Shown piece by piece: positions 1 through 18,300 of a DNA stretch of 64,000 nucleotides. Position 1 is the first letter of the stretch; every line of letters begins with the position of its first letter. The translations under genes were made by a program, and so were the position numbers. The DNA comes from Ophiodon elongatus (taxonomy: Eukaryota; Chordata; Actinopteri; Perciformes; Hexagrammidae). The DNA lies in contig JACSYO010002166.1 of the NCBI GenBank assembly GCA_016806645.1, positions 890,501 to 954,500 of the forward strand, read 5' to 3'. Under the pieces are notes generated by a model. The model worked only from the letters and a program-made list of their open reading frames with translations, did not search any database and had not been told where the DNA came from.

Positions 1-3000
1 TTAGCCAGCGGTAGCAGCAGCTTTTTAGCTTATTTTTATGCAGATGCAATATATGAAATATACAGGTCAACAATTCTGGTCGATAATTATTTTTTTTCTT
101 AAAAAGAAGGAGGAAAACATTGTACTTGTTCTGTGCAAACACAATCGAAGTTGTCTTCAAGATTATTTGTAATACTGTACTAGCATGTGCAAAGTTGCTA
201 TTTTTCAAGATAATGGTGTTCTCCATAACAACTGAAGCTGTAGTGGACAGAAATGGAATTATTATGCCTCGAAAATAAGGTTTTAGGACTAAATTACTTG
301 TGAAGACAGACATTTCTTGTAGTGTGAGAACATAAATCAGCTGAAGTCAGGAGAAACAGACCTTCAGCAGGTAGAGCCCGTCTGTTTGCTGCTGGTGTAT
401 TGATCCCAGAATACCATTAAGCCATTTATTTAAGGATTCCACTGCATCAGCACCCTGAAGCTACAGTACCTTCCTCTGCCCTCGTCGGCCTCGTGCAGAC
501 CATCACTGGTTCATGATTTTTTACTTGCCTCTCCAGTGATGGAATGTAACTAAGTACATTTACTCAAGAAGGCCACTGTACTTAAGTACAAAGAGTCATT
601 TATTTATCTCTGTTAACAATGCTTATGCTTTTCTTATGTCATTTAATTTATGCCTTCTTTTCGATTTGAATTTCATCTCCATTATTTTGTTCTTACAGCA
701 TCCAAATACAGCGTGTAAATTATGATATAAAATAATGGCGGCGTTACCTTTGGCTGTGAAAACAAGCTGGCATGAGAAAACAGAAAATCATTAGCACAAT
801 CAACACTTGCTGCATGCCAAAGTCCGGCTGCGATCTCATCCAACTAACAAATTTACAGCTTCGAAAGAGAAATGAATGACACTCAGATTACAATTGATCT
901 CTCCTTATCAACTGTGATTTCATGCTTACAGCTAAGACATCTTCTAGCGCACATAGCTGATTTTCTGGTGTGGGTGTGTGTGTGGGTGTAACTGGTCGGC
1001 TTGGAAGGAGGGTCTAACGCAAGATTTCTCAGACTAATTAACACCTCAACAACAACAACGCCAGCATACGTTTCAACATAAATTTCCCAGCAGCTCTGTT
1101 TTCATTTGAAACACTGAGAAGGGAGTAGCTCAGCATGTGTGCTTGGAGACTTATGGGAAATGTGGGTGGAGTGTTTGTGTGTTTTTGAGTATGTGTGTCC
1201 TATCATAGGTCATGCTGCATTTTGATACACTATTGGAGTATTGTTGGTTGATATAATTCAGTAAAGTTTTATGGCAAACGGACAGACGTGGGATGAAAAG
1301 TCAATCAGGCCCATAATATGGGATAGATTTGAAGTTATATTGCTGTATGTTTGTTCTGAAATGAGAGAGTGAAATGGGTTGTTCCCATTTCTGGAATATA
1401 AAAGAAAGGTCTGATAATGAAAGGTCTACAGATTATCCACTGCACTGTCTTGGGTGAGTTTATAAATAAGTGATATATTCAGGAACTATACAAGAGGAAG
1501 CACATTTTTTTCTGAACATTAGAGTAACTGTGGACAAGGATTAAATCATTTTTGTAAAACACATTACTGCCAACATACAAACAAAAAATAAACATCTTAA
1601 TGAAATATTAAACCAAGTAAAAGAGAAATATTTAAGACCCAGCAGAGAAGATATGCTTGGTCCTCCTCCCAACAAATATTGGATGTAGTGCGCCATGTTT
1701 TGTTTCTTGACCAAAGCAGTAGAGTATAAAGAAAGGATTTAGTTGTTTTCCTGTTGTGTTTTGGTATGGATGGAACTCTTAAAGAAAATGCTGCTCTGCT
1801 ATTTCACATTTATCCAGCGTAGTCTGACCTATAACTTTATTTACATACCAATTCAAAAGAAGCTATTGAAATATTAAAAGAACATTTGTATGATAGCCTC
1901 TTGGCTAACTCTGGCGCATTTACAGAAATGTTTTTATTAATGTGCATTGTCCCCTTATCAAATAAACCATTGTATAACTTAAAATGAAATGTGTTTTGCT
2001 GTAACAGCTGAGCTGTTGCCAGATGTATCTTAAATCCCCCACCAATTTTATTTCTAAGCATTGGTTCAAAACCCAAACATGTTTTTTTTTAAAATGTGCT
2101 GCATCAATAAAAGACAAAGAGCTGCAATGTTGAGTGTGATCTCATACCTTTCTTTGAGGCTCAGTAAAACGGCAGCTACGTGATTAATGGCGAAGTGGCA
2201 TCACATCAAAATGGGAGTGGGGGGATGGGTGAAGGAGTGGAAGAGGTAGAAAGGGAGAGAACAGAAATACACTAAGGAGGATGAGAGAAAGGATGAGGGA
2301 GGAATTTTTAGAAGGGAACGTGTTGGAGAAAGAGAGAGGTGGATTCTTTAGCAGGAGGACAAAAAAAGAAGGAAGGGAAAAAAGGAAGGAAGCAGAAATA
2401 GAGATATTCGCAGAAAATTAAGTGGATAAAAACCGACAGCACTGTGGCTGGTTCATACAGAGTCCAAAGGTAAACCACAGTGAGGTAGAGTATGATGAAC
2501 AAACCAAGCAGCAGCGGCGGAGTCAGTGAGTCCAACCCACATTGTGTAATCTTACACTTCCCCTGGGATTAAGACAGCTGAATTCACCATCAAAGTCGCA
2601 ATATTTCTTTGTTTCTTTTTCTCTTTGTTTGTATTTCCTTACCCGTCTTCATTTATTTTTTAATTTTTTTTATAGCAGCAGCTTCATCGCTCATCTGGCT
2701 ACAAGTAAAAAGGTGGTCCTTTTATTCTGCAGCCACAAATCTCACAAGATGAGTATTATCTTCCATGCCTGTGTGCCTTTGCAATACACAGTAGTGATTC
2801 ACATTCTCCTCTGTGTGTGATTTCATTTCAATGTGGGCTGTAAATTAATAGCTCCATACTTCTGCCTCAGTGTCCCTTCCATCTTCCTAAGCACTTTGCT
2901 ATTCTGTACCTCCTATATCGGTACAAGTCCAATTGGCCGGTGAACGGTGCATGTCCGATTAAAACTTGCCAGACTCTGATTTTTATTGGCTGTGTAATGG

Positions 3001-6000
3001 TGCAGAACCTAAACATTTATCAGGGTCAATGTGCTGTATGTAGTACAAGCTATTAGTGAATGCAGAGGAGGCAAGGAGGCATATGAAGTTAGAACAAGCA
3101 GTAGCTGCCAGAATGGAAATTTAAGATATCACAAGCAGGAAACTGTTTAGGGTTTGATTTTGCTGCAGCTTGGCGCTGCCTGCTTTGCATTAATGACAAA
3201 ATACTTTCCCAGAGAAAGTTGGTGCAATATGGCAAAACATTGTATCATTCAGAGGGTTTTAGCCTCCAAAAGCTAGAGCCTCATAACAGAAAAATGCTGA
3301 ATGTAGAGAAAATAATTAGTAAAATGCAAAATAGGGAAGGTTATCTGGTCTCTTTCTCAAAGTTCTAACTTCCCTCTAACTAATTGTAGCTTAACCTGAC
3401 CTACCTGACTAAAAAGAGGATGAATGTATCGGTTTTCTAGGTTTGGGTGCATTGTGTCCTGACCCAGGTGCTGGCTGTCCCACTGCGAACCTCTGGTTGA
3501 CAAATCTGTGTATAATCCCCTAATGTTCTTAATCCAGGGGTCACATTTAAAAAATGGATGAGAAATTAATCTGCTGTCAAGTCTGTCAGGTATATTTTGT
3601 CAGTGCCAGTGCTTATTTTCAACCAAATCCTTTTCTATGAGCCAATACGTCCTAACCACCAACCGAACCCGCCACCCAAATCCCTCTGTACAGACTCTGT
3701 CAAATGTTCTCTGTCCTTTTGTCCTTGTACTGTGAAGATTTCATTAAAATGGAGAAGTTAAAAAAACAAAACACCCAAAGCACAGATCACAAAAAAAAAA
3801 GAGTCTTCTATAAAGAAGCAGTGGTGAGGAGACAGATAAACTATTGTGGCTGGATACAGAGAAAACTACTTTACAGCCAGAACAGAGCAGATGCTTTTGC
3901 TCCCCTGGCAGACAGAAAGTTAGAAACTTGGTCACATTGTAGAAATGCGTTAAGGCATCCTCCCCCACATGGATGCAAACATAAAGTATGTTTTGTTTCA
4001 ATGTCTGCCATGTCTGCCATATCTGCCTATGCCATGCTATGCCGTGCATATGTGCTGCAGTAACCGGGCTAATTTCATTGCTTCTGGCTGAGTGGATCAA
4101 AAAGACCCACATTCACTGTTTTTTCTTCTGTTTGCTCTCCCCCTTTCATGTATTAATCTGCGCAAAAGGCAGAATTAAAGCAGCGCTCCCCTGGAGCCAG
4201 CCTTCTCTTTTCAGATTGGTAAAAGAGGAAAAATTGTGAGGACATGCTTGTTTTGTGGCAGAGGGATTGCAGGATTCAGTCTCAGGTGAAAGTTCTGGTT
4301 TAATCCGTCACATTTTCTAAAAGGCCACACTGAGCAGAGGCTGCTGTAAGAAAAATAATAGGTTGGCATTTCCTTTCCTCAAAATAATATTCCTATAGTT
4401 ACATTTAGTTGGGCAGTTTTTAGTAAATATACATATAAGACAAATAACCACCAGTTTAGTGTTAAGAAAACACAAAAGACAAATAGTAAACAAATACACA
4501 GACAGACACCAGATAATGTAAAGAGTTTAAATTATTCTGAGTCCTCTTATGATTGATTTGGCTGTATTTTGGAATCTGTTCAACTGTCCTCATCTAGCAC
4601 CTAATTCCTGGGGAGTTGTCAGTATGATGTAAGATGGCTGCCATGATTGTTAATAAAGGTGTCAGCAATCCAGCTCCATCACTCACCTCAGCCAGTCCGG
4701 CCTTGTCCCTCAAATAAAAACACACTCTGGTCACAAAATATATATCATTTCTGCAATTCCAAATCACTATTTTTTTCTTTCGATGTCCTTCTCATGAGAA
4801 AGCAACCAAGAAACAAGAATATCTGCTTATCAAACACCAAACTACTCGCCCAGTCTCCCCTGACTGTTTTCAACAGACTCAGAACTGGAGCTAAGCTATT
4901 AATTGCTAATTGATTAATGTACAAGTAGAAAACATATTTTACTAATAAACATGATCATGATTTTGACTGGTCCCAAATCAACTCTCTGTTTTAAAGTTGA
5001 GGAGTAGCCCAAGACACTTTGTTTTTTCTAAGTTAGGACATAGAGATTAATACAGCAAAGGGGCTTTTTTAATATTTATTTTATTATCCTCCCCTCCAGC
5101 TGGAATATTTTACAGTTCTGTGCCAAACAATAAAATTCCTATTAGATGAAGTGCAATTGGAAAAAAACATTTTGAGTTTGAATGTTACATAAAAATGTGT
5201 ACAAACTGCTGTACTGCCACACACACTTCCGCTACTTTCAACCTGCACCAGTCTGATATTAAACCAAGATAAATGCTCTTTGGATGATACTGGCAAGTTC
5301 CACTTTTTATACTATGGAAATAAACAGATATATTAACTCACATAGGGTTGGATTTTTTCACTGGAACAGCCTGCCTGCTGACCTAAGAATATTTTATTAC
5401 ATTATACTCAAACTTTAGACCTTGCTTATTAGTGCTTACATGTAAGTACTGAATATTTATTTTGTTATATTATGTTATGCATTGTGTTTAATTATGTGAA
5501 TTTCTATGAGTATTGTGCTTTTGTGGAAGTGGAGCGTTTTATTTGAAATAAAAAATGATCTTTTATTTATTTTTTGACAATGACACACCGCTAAAAATGA
5601 GGGGGTGCGATGGCCAAAGTGCAAAACCTCCTATCTGCAAAATGATCCAGAAAAAGTGGGGAGTAACCCTATCTGCACTTTCTATATTCTTCTTTTTTTT
5701 GTATTTTTGTATTTTGTATTTTGTCTTATGTATTGGGTATGCTTAACCAAAAAGTTCTCCAAAAAGTGATAGACAGGAGGTTTTGCTCTTCGGCCATCGA
5801 TATTATGATAACTTTAATAATAATCTTTTTTTATCCTGAATTACAGTGGATAGTGTTACAATGAAGTGGTCCACATAGATGACAAAGACACTACTTTCAT
5901 GAGCTAAGTGCCTTCCACCCCCACAGTATACACTCAGGGAAAGGACCTCTTCTTCAATATTAGGGTGTCTCTTTGTCGATGACTCACATTAAGGGAGGAA

Positions 6001-7759
6001 ATACGTCTCTAACAATCTCTGCCTTCACCCTTAGCACCTGCAATCACATGAAATTGGAGGTGTTCCTGCAGTGTTTTGCCTTGTAGTCTTAAAATAGCTC
6101 GCGTGCAGCCTTGATGTGTTCTTCTGCAGTTGTAAGATGGGTAAGGCCAGTAGATAAATGCATAGGGCCTTGAGATTACTTGATCTGCACGTAGAGTGCA
6201 TTTGCATCGTCTTAGATGTGTGAATCTGAAACAAGTGAAGTGTTGTGCACATTTTACATACCGTCCACCAGCCTCTATGTGGCCAGTAAGCTGACTGTCA
6301 TGACTGCAAAAAATGCAGACACCCAGGTACAGTGTAATCTCTGCTGAGTCCTGCGACACTCACATGATATAAATGCATGACAGCATGCATAATTGCATTG
6401 GAACATACCTCAATAATTTTGCCATTTTGCTGTAGTTTGAAACCAGGTTGAATATTGCAGGAAAATAAAACTACTAAAGCATCAAACACTATGACAGTTG
6501 CATTTAGACTTTGTGCTGAAAGTACAGTACATTTGTAAAGATCAATTTATAATTTTCCTTTTAATTCTGTGATGCTGTCAAGTATGCTGAACTCTAGTGT
6601 TTTAAAGGTTTTTGTAGTAGGACATGTAAGGACAAACTGAATGCCTAGAAAACATACAGATGAGCAGCAGAGAAAAGAGAAGGAGACAAAGATGCACACA
6701 GGCATGCACTGCATTGCATCAGATTGAAGTTGACAAACGGTTCTTCTTTTTTCTATTTTTCTTTTTTTTAAGTTCATGACTTAGGAAGAATTATCGGGTC
6801 CCTGCTGAGTTGGAGATGGATGTGCCGGTGCCGCTGGTCTTCAATTTCTCCCGGCTTTGTAGAGTCATCCAGGCAGGGGAATCATGAAGATACCAGCCCT
6901 TCCCAGAACACCTGCAACGTTCAGCTACATATATCTCATTTTATTTATGTGTCCTTATTTCATTCTCACCCTCTCTCCCTTGTGTGAGCACTTTCTCTTT
7001 TTTCCTCACTCAATCTTTTGTTTTTGTTCTGACCTTCACAAGGAGTACATGACCTTGCCCTCTCTTCAGACTGATTTCTTACATCCTTTGTCAAATGAGC
7101 AGAGCTGCAGAAAGGGCAGCTCCCTCAGTAATCAGAATCATAATCAATTTTTTATTATTCCTTGAGAGCACAAGGAAAGTCCCAAACTAAGTTCATAGTA
7201 AGACACTGAGAATGTATATATAGCTCATCATAAAGGCTAAGGGCAGTGTTGTATTTGATGCATAGAGACTACAAATTCCCTCAGACCACTCTGTTATGGA
7301 GCATAAGTATTGGTATGTCTTATGGAAGCCGCATCAGTATTACAACACATTGCAGAGTGATGAGATCCTGTACAAGGTGTGTCCTGCAGTGGGGAGTTTT
7401 TTGTACAGAGTCAGTGGGTGTGGCTAACATCTTCACTGCACCAAGGCAAAACTTCCACTGGATATATACAGTAAGCTATATCTGTGTGATAGGTCAGGCA
7501 ACACAAGCTAGAGTAGCAGACACAAAGTACTGCACCTCACACAATGCTGGTGTACATGAATCCCACTTTTATTTTCCACAGAAAAAAATGATGTTTGTTT
7601 TTTTTCTGGTTTGTTTTGGTTACATTGAAACCATTATGAAAAACTGTAGCACCGGAGCAGATTTCTATTGCCCATTCTTTGATAAAAATATCAATTTGTG
7701 CTATTTTTCAGTTTTAATCAGCTTGGATTAGGGAGAAACATTTACTTCTTGGATATAAA
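1..7759. other. Intergenic DNA left of gjd2, no gene supported
   Basis: AT-rich DNA with homopolymer runs and short GT-rich patches. The open frames here (the longest is 161 codons on the plus strand at 7246-7731) lack family resemblance, splice context or even composition, so I call no gene. The only structured element I see is the fold-back repeat at 5608-5799. Part of the right end may belong to the gjd2 3' untranslated region. Confidence 0.6.
5608..5799. repeat. Fold-back (MITE-like) inverted repeat
   Basis: A 29-base arm at 5608-5636 is repeated in inverted orientation at 5771-5799 with only three mismatches. The arms enclose about 134 bases of AT-rich sequence. There is no transposase frame. 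The shape fits a small nonautonomous DNA element; the family is not identified. Confidence 0.6.
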
Positions 7760-8724
7760 AAAAAGACTAGCATTTCATTTATTTTTCCAGTCATTTGCAA
7801 AATAAAAACGGAGAACTATATATCTTATTATTTTTTTTGTTCTTCATTTAAATCACAACAAACACATTTAAAGCAAATAAAAAAATTGGGCGGCATTTTG
7901 CACAATCCAAGCAGGGAATCAGCTTTCATGATGATTATTATATATTTATATATTTATATGTATACATATATATCATGTTTATGTACAAGTATGGCACTTG
8001 ATTACACAAAAGCAAGAAAAACACTTCACAAATAAAGCAGTGGGCGCTTTGGTGTGTCATAAATTAAGGAAGTCACAGACGTTAGCGTGTGCAGCAAATT
8101 CACCAGATACTGTTTTGCAAGTCAGCTATAAAGCAATGGAATGGTTACATATGTTAAGGTCAGTGGTGCAACACAGGCAACATAAAAACATGAATTACGA
8201 TGATGTATTTCAACTAGGTCGAACCATAGTCTGTAAAGATTTTTATATCTATGCAAATATAAATCTGGATGATAGATCTGTCCTTTTACCACGGTGTATG
8301 GTGCCATTTAATTAGGTTGATGCCAAAAACAGGTGGAAAGAAAATATCTTAAAAACACCTTCAGGTCAGTAGCACATTTTGGATAAGGTCAGGCCCTCAA
8401 GTGTTCACTTCTTAGTGCAATTTTTGCATTTACTCTCTTCAAGTACAGCAGAACAAGCCCACAAAGAGTAAATGTGTGAACACCTTGACATGGTCTCCAT
8501 TAAGCATCTTACAGAGTATAAACGTTACTAAAAAGTTGCATCAGTGCAATAATAAATAAGTAAACAAACGTGTAACCCACGCTTGCCATGAAGTCCTTAA
8601 AAGACCAACAAATCAAATAAATCTGCCCACTCTTAAAGTCATGACACGAATTAGGCGTGCGGAGCTGTCCATCAAGTCCATCATGGTTTTTTTATACATG
8701 TTTTTGCTGCTTCTTTTCCATGTA
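7760..8724 (-). other. gjd2: Probable gjd2 3' untranslated region
   Basis: This is the sequence downstream of the gjd2 stop codon on the minus strand. The first canonical AATAAA I find on that strand is at 7778-7783, which would give a 3' UTR of about 0.95 kb. An ATTAAA variant near 8310 could give a shorter form. Long 3' UTRs are usual for this connexin. The boundary is inference only. Confidence 0.4.
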
Positions 8725-10910
<2,186 letters not shown>

Positions 10911-11470
10911 TTCACAATTCAGTGGATACTGTTGTGTCCACATTGATGGGCTGTTGCCTTTTTCAGTTTATACATTTTAGCATGGGTGGCTCCGCTTGAG
11001 AATCAAACCCCCAACCTTGGCTGTATTGTTATCACACTCAACTCACTGAGCTACAGAACAACATGTGCACTAAAACAATATCCAACCTTCCGGGACAGGG
11101 CTGGTGGATGCACCGTGTTCTGGGCGCTGGGGTCAATGTGACTACCGTGTGTTTATAACTTTTGATCACTGTAATACAGATAGTTACAAAGAAGTGCCGC
11201 CAAGACAATACTATATTCGGCATATCGCATCATTTTAACAAAAGCTTGTATGTGCTTGTATCCGAAACATATGATTAAGCCGTATATCAATGGACCCAAT
11301 ATTCTGTCTTGGAGCGGACTGCCTTGCATGCCCAGAGGTATCCCTGCCCATTGTGCAGCCTGCTGGCCCGGCTGGTAGAGCTGTTGTTTTTACCTCGGGC
11401 AAAGATGATGTCCTGGATACAGTGAGTGAAAGTACTATCCGAGTTGCTAATCGCTTTACAAGGCAGCCGG

Positions 11471-11551
<81 letters not shown>

Positions 11552-12239
11552 CTGTGTGGAGGTTTAAAAATAGAAGCAAAATATGTGACCCCGCCCTGTA
11601 TGTAGCTCTCTGAGATTTGATCAATTTAGAACACTGCATTGTGTGTGCACTAATATTAGACTATTGTGTGGTTTGATACCGAATATTGTAATGCGTTTTT
11701 CTCTTTAAACTAAATTGAGTGGCTTTACAATGTACATTGCATGTAGCCTAAAAAACGACTATTTTCCCCTCTCGAGTAAAATATTGCATCATTGATTACC
11801 CTGCCATTTTTATTATAAAGTAATATGTATGTATCTATCTGTCTGTCTTTTTTACAGTATATCTATTGAGGAAATTGTTTAATATAACCATGTATTCTAT
11901 ATATTACTAGCATCATCTATGTGTCCAGTAGGTTTACAGGTAGTGAGAGTACTTTGTCGAATCTGGGAAATTGGGGATTACCGATCACGTGACAGCAGTG
12001 TTTTTACTCAATGAAACTTTGTGCGGTTAATTTCTCCTGAGGTGGCTTATCCTCTCCGCTCACTGTAATCTTTTCTAATTCAAATCTTTAATAACCTTTA
12101 CTCATCCATCACGTGACGGAAGGACAGAGACTCGCTGCTTTCGAGAGACCGGGAGGGATATTTTTATTTTTATAGATACTACCAGATCCTGAAAATGTTT
12201 CAGATTTAATCTGAAAATAAATAAATTAAGATGCGTCCC
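10911..12239. other. Intergenic spacer between gjd2 and actc1
   Basis: No gene seen. It contains the (CT)39 microsatellite at 11472-11549. The frames crossing that tract (poly Ser-Leu or Arg-Glu) are artefacts of the repeat. Confidence 0.7.
11472..11549. repeat. (CT)39 dinucleotide microsatellite
   Basis: An uninterrupted run of 39 CT units on the plus strand, about 1.1 kb upstream of the gjd2 start codon and about 0.7 kb past the actc1 polyadenylation region. Confidence 0.98.
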
Positions 12240-12417
12240 CTGCAAGTCCCGGTTCTCGTTTATTTATAAACCTGTACATGTCCACATATAAATTGCACTT
12301 GAGTGTAAACAAAGAATTTGACGACAACACACGAATTCTAGCTCTGGAGCCATAGATTGGGTTGTTGGCACAGAAAGGAGGAGGTAACAGGACGGGAGGA
12401 AGGGGGCAGTCTGGCGC
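12240..12417 (-). other. actc1: actc1 3' untranslated region with AATAAA
   Basis: A canonical AATAAA on the minus strand at 12264-12259 lies about 155 bases after the actin stop codon. Cleavage is expected around 12240. This compact 3' UTR is normal for sarcomeric actin genes. Confidence 0.75.
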
Positions 12418-14739
<2,322 letters not shown>

Positions 14740-15249
14740 GATGTCAGCTCTGAAACACACACGGCGGTGTGCGTGCACACCCACACAGTGGCAGTGTTAG
14801 ATCCAGTAATAAAATCACCTGTTTGTTTGGAATGGGTGATTCAAGTTTGTCCTTCTTTTCAGACACAACGAAGACAGATAATGTCGCTTTTCGTGGAGAA
14901 AAAAACAAACAAGGAACTGTTGACTAGTTGTGGCTGTTGCTGATGCTAATATTATAGTCTAGATGTGCATGTGATTGTGTTAGTATTCGGATTTTCTTTG
15001 TCAGGTCACTAGAGCTGTGAAATGTTAATATTGTTTTAGTATTAAACAACAACTTCAATCCACAATCCGCAAAAAGAAGACGACGAACTACCTGCCGATG
15101 TTGTGAGATGATCCGTTTTAGTAAGATGTTGACATTTGGTTAAGCAAAGGTGGAAGTCACGGCCATTGGTGTTGAAATGTATCGATCCTATTGTGATAAA
15201 TCCACTGGTTGGCTATTTTCAGTTCTTCAGTCAGCCATGCAGTACTCAC

Positions 15250-15293
15250 CAGATCAGCTCCAGGCGCCAGATCTGTGTGTGTAAACCAGGGGT
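15250..15293 (-). other. actc1: Inferred actc1 noncoding exon 1
   Basis: A consensus donor GGTGAGTACT follows position 15250 on the minus strand, about 45 bases downstream of a TATA box. Sarcomeric actin genes have a short untranslated first exon followed by an intron before the ATG exon, and this fits. The 5' end (about 15293) is estimated from the TATA spacing. Confidence 0.6.
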
Positions 15294-15316
15294 ACCGAAC
15301 TGTGACGTTGGACCAA

Positions 15317-15347
15317 TTTATATACACAGACTAGTGTCCATATTTGG
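15317..15347 (-). promoter_or_regulatory. actc1: actc1 core promoter: TATA box and CArG box
   Basis: On the minus strand TATATAAA lies at 15324-15317. Just upstream is a perfect CArG box (serum response factor site), CCAAATATGG, at 15347-15338. CArG boxes close to the TATA box drive muscle expression of sarcomeric actins. The 13-base gap between them is tighter than I would expect for this gene family. Confidence 0.65.
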
Positions 15348-15349
15348 TA

Positions 15350-18300
15350 GCCCATTGCACCATTGACAACAGCCACTCCATGAAGGGCATGGCAGATAGA
15401 GAGAACGCCCGCGCAGACATCTTTGCCCTGCCGCCAATTGCAGGGCAGCGTTGAGGACAGACAGACAGACTTCCTTGTGATCTTTTCCCGTCCCATAAAT
15501 CACGATAATATTACTTAAAAAAAACCCACTGTAGAAGGCCTACTCTATATGATAGCGACAATATGACACACATCTGTCTTATTTCAGTAATATTCATAAA
15601 ATATCAGTGTTTTAACAAAGACAAACTGAGTAAAGACACAGTTCTACATCAGTAGAATCAATATATTTTAAACAGAAAGAGCCAATACCCAAGCCACATC
15701 TACTGTATCTAAATAACCAAAAAAGGGTCTGATGAATTGTAAAATTAGTAAAAATCCACAGTTTTTTGGTATTCTAAATAATACGATAATCCATTTTTTT
15801 GTGTCTATGTCTCTGGAAAGGTCTCCTAAGCATAAATGAGTTTAGACCGGCAGCACACATGTAGCCCTACAGTACAAAAGGGAGAGACCACTTGTGCCAC
15901 ACAGCTGGTGTCAGCAGCTGTTTGACTCTATTAGAAGCTCCAAACCCAACATGTCAGATTTGTGCAAACAAAGAGTGGGAATCCACTGCTTTAGACCTGA
16001 CATAACCATTTTAGTACAGCGTGAGTGTGTCTACCACTCAATGCAGTTTTAGTAAACCTCAAGCACATATTTTCATCAACAAAAGCATGCTGCTGGACTC
16101 ATATGAAAAATTTGAATTTATATTTTGCCGATACATTCATATATTTAATTTGCATAAAATCAATACGTTTCCATAATTCTAATGACCTGCTTGGACGTTA
16201 TTGATATGGTGGCCATGTAACACGCTGTGTCTGCATATGGACCATTTTGAAAAGATTAAAATTCATGGTTTAGTCATGCTTTCCTAGTCCCATTTGCATT
16301 TTTCACTTTGATTGACATTTTATAGAGAAATCGTAATGCAAACCATATGCTAAAACATTTTTCAATGTCCTCGGCACAAAATTCAAACTGCAACACACAA
16401 TATTCAGTAAAAAAAAAGATCTAAGAGGAAGAAATACTTTGGCCTGGGTATAATATCAAAGGTTATCGCAGTGCATTCAATTTATTCTCCTTGGCATATT
16501 TCGCTTCCTCTGTCTGAACATATACTGGTACCTCAAACACCAGCCACTGGTCTGGTAATTACCTTTTTATATAATAAAAGTCAAGGCAATGCATTTTTCC
16601 ATGTAAGAAACCTTTATAGATAAATCAAAAGCAATGCTGATACTTTTTTTTGTTTACGACATCAAAACAATGAAGAAAAAGGAACATCTCTTGTTGTGAC
16701 ACATGCCATATTTCTTTCTTTATTTCTGCACTGAGGAAAGAACAAGACATAGGAAATGACATTGCCGGTTTACTTGAAACAGACAGGGAGCGAGCTCTGA
16801 AGGCTGTGCAATAACATTGGCTAAGAGCAGTGGATGGTCCCACCACAAGGAGGACAAGACAAAAGGGCACAGCAAGCCATGAATCATATGCTGCTGTCAC
16901 CCGACCCCGAGCCATAACCCTTCACTGTGTGACTCTTTGTTTTGGTCTTATGTAATGAATGGTAGGCTGTGGTCTGCTTTAAGCATCCTTTTGCCCCAGT
17001 ATTCAAATAATGATAACGTTTTATGACCAGAGCTTAGTTAAGTCTGTCTACGGAGAACAGAACTGTTAAGATCTAGAGGGACAGGTGGACTCTCAACATT
17101 TGTTTGCCCTTGTGCCAAAAAATTAAATTGTTAGAAAATGATATTCCAGTGTTTGCCGCTATTTTTTTCATAGTGTGTTCAGGTACTATCATTGCTAGGG
17201 CAAGGACTTAGGATGTAGATAGTGGTGTTCAATTTTTAAATATTTGTTGTGCTCATACTCAGAGCAGCCACGGGTGTGAAAGTTTCCTGCCAGAGCCGGG
17301 ATTAGACACAGAGACACTTGGTGGCTGCACCAACAGTCCTGTAGTGTGACTTTCACTTTAGCTGCTGCTACTGAGATTGAATCATTGTGGCAAGATCATT
17401 CCCCTCCTACAAACCCCTCGATCAGCCTAATGAGATAATAAGGACAAAATCCTCGAGAACAAAAAAAACTATTGATTTTCTATGGGAATTCCACATCATA
17501 AACAGAGTACAAGCCTTTTTAAAAAAACCCTGAGGGGAAGTCATTTGCCTGATGCAGGCAAGGTTTTGTACCTAAATCAATAATGTGCACATATAAGGGA
17601 ATGTCCTAATGCTGGATTGTAGCATTTGAGCTGTTCATCAAAAGCTCGCTCAATACAAATGGTCTGAAAGCACTTTGTTCTTTCCAACATGGCGCATTTA
17701 TCTGTGTTGAGCGTCAGGGGCCATTCAAAGGTCACAGCGAAAGAAGACATGAAACATATTGCTCAGTGAAAATTGGGTGTCCTCCCTCTTTGGCCTGTGC
17801 ACTGAATACTGAGTGACAAGCTGTTGGCTTATGTTAGAGTCTTCTGCTGGGTTCCTTAATAGCACAGGGCTCAGATTGCTGTCAGTATGGCTGCTGTTAT
17901 CACTGATACTTTAGACAGTACATTTCACTTTCCTAAAATGCACATTTTTTATTTTGTATACTTTATGAACATCTTTTATGTAATAGGCTCATAGGCAACA
18001 TGTTTTAGGACTGTGCTGAAAAGAAACTCGGAAAATAAGTTCTGACTTTTGGAATTTCCATCAGATTTACAAGCTGGAACACAACACAATCTAAGTTTTG
18101 TTTATGTGTATTATTTAACTGCAACATGATTAAATTAAAAAAATGGAACAGCATCAATATTTAAGTGTACCAAATGATTATTATGAATTATTATGAATTA
18201 AATAGAAAATGTCTCTCTTCTTTGTAGAAATAAACAGTCCATACAGAGACATATATAAAATAAAAATAAATAAATAAAATATGATAAAATACAGTGTAAA

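Noticed and set aside
7246..7731. 161-codon plus-strand open frame
   Set aside because: No recognisable domain, signal or splice context; composition matches the surrounding noncoding DNA.
11235..11639. Arg-Glu and Ser-Leu repeat proteins across the CT tract
   Set aside because: Pure translation of the (CT)39 microsatellite in two frames.
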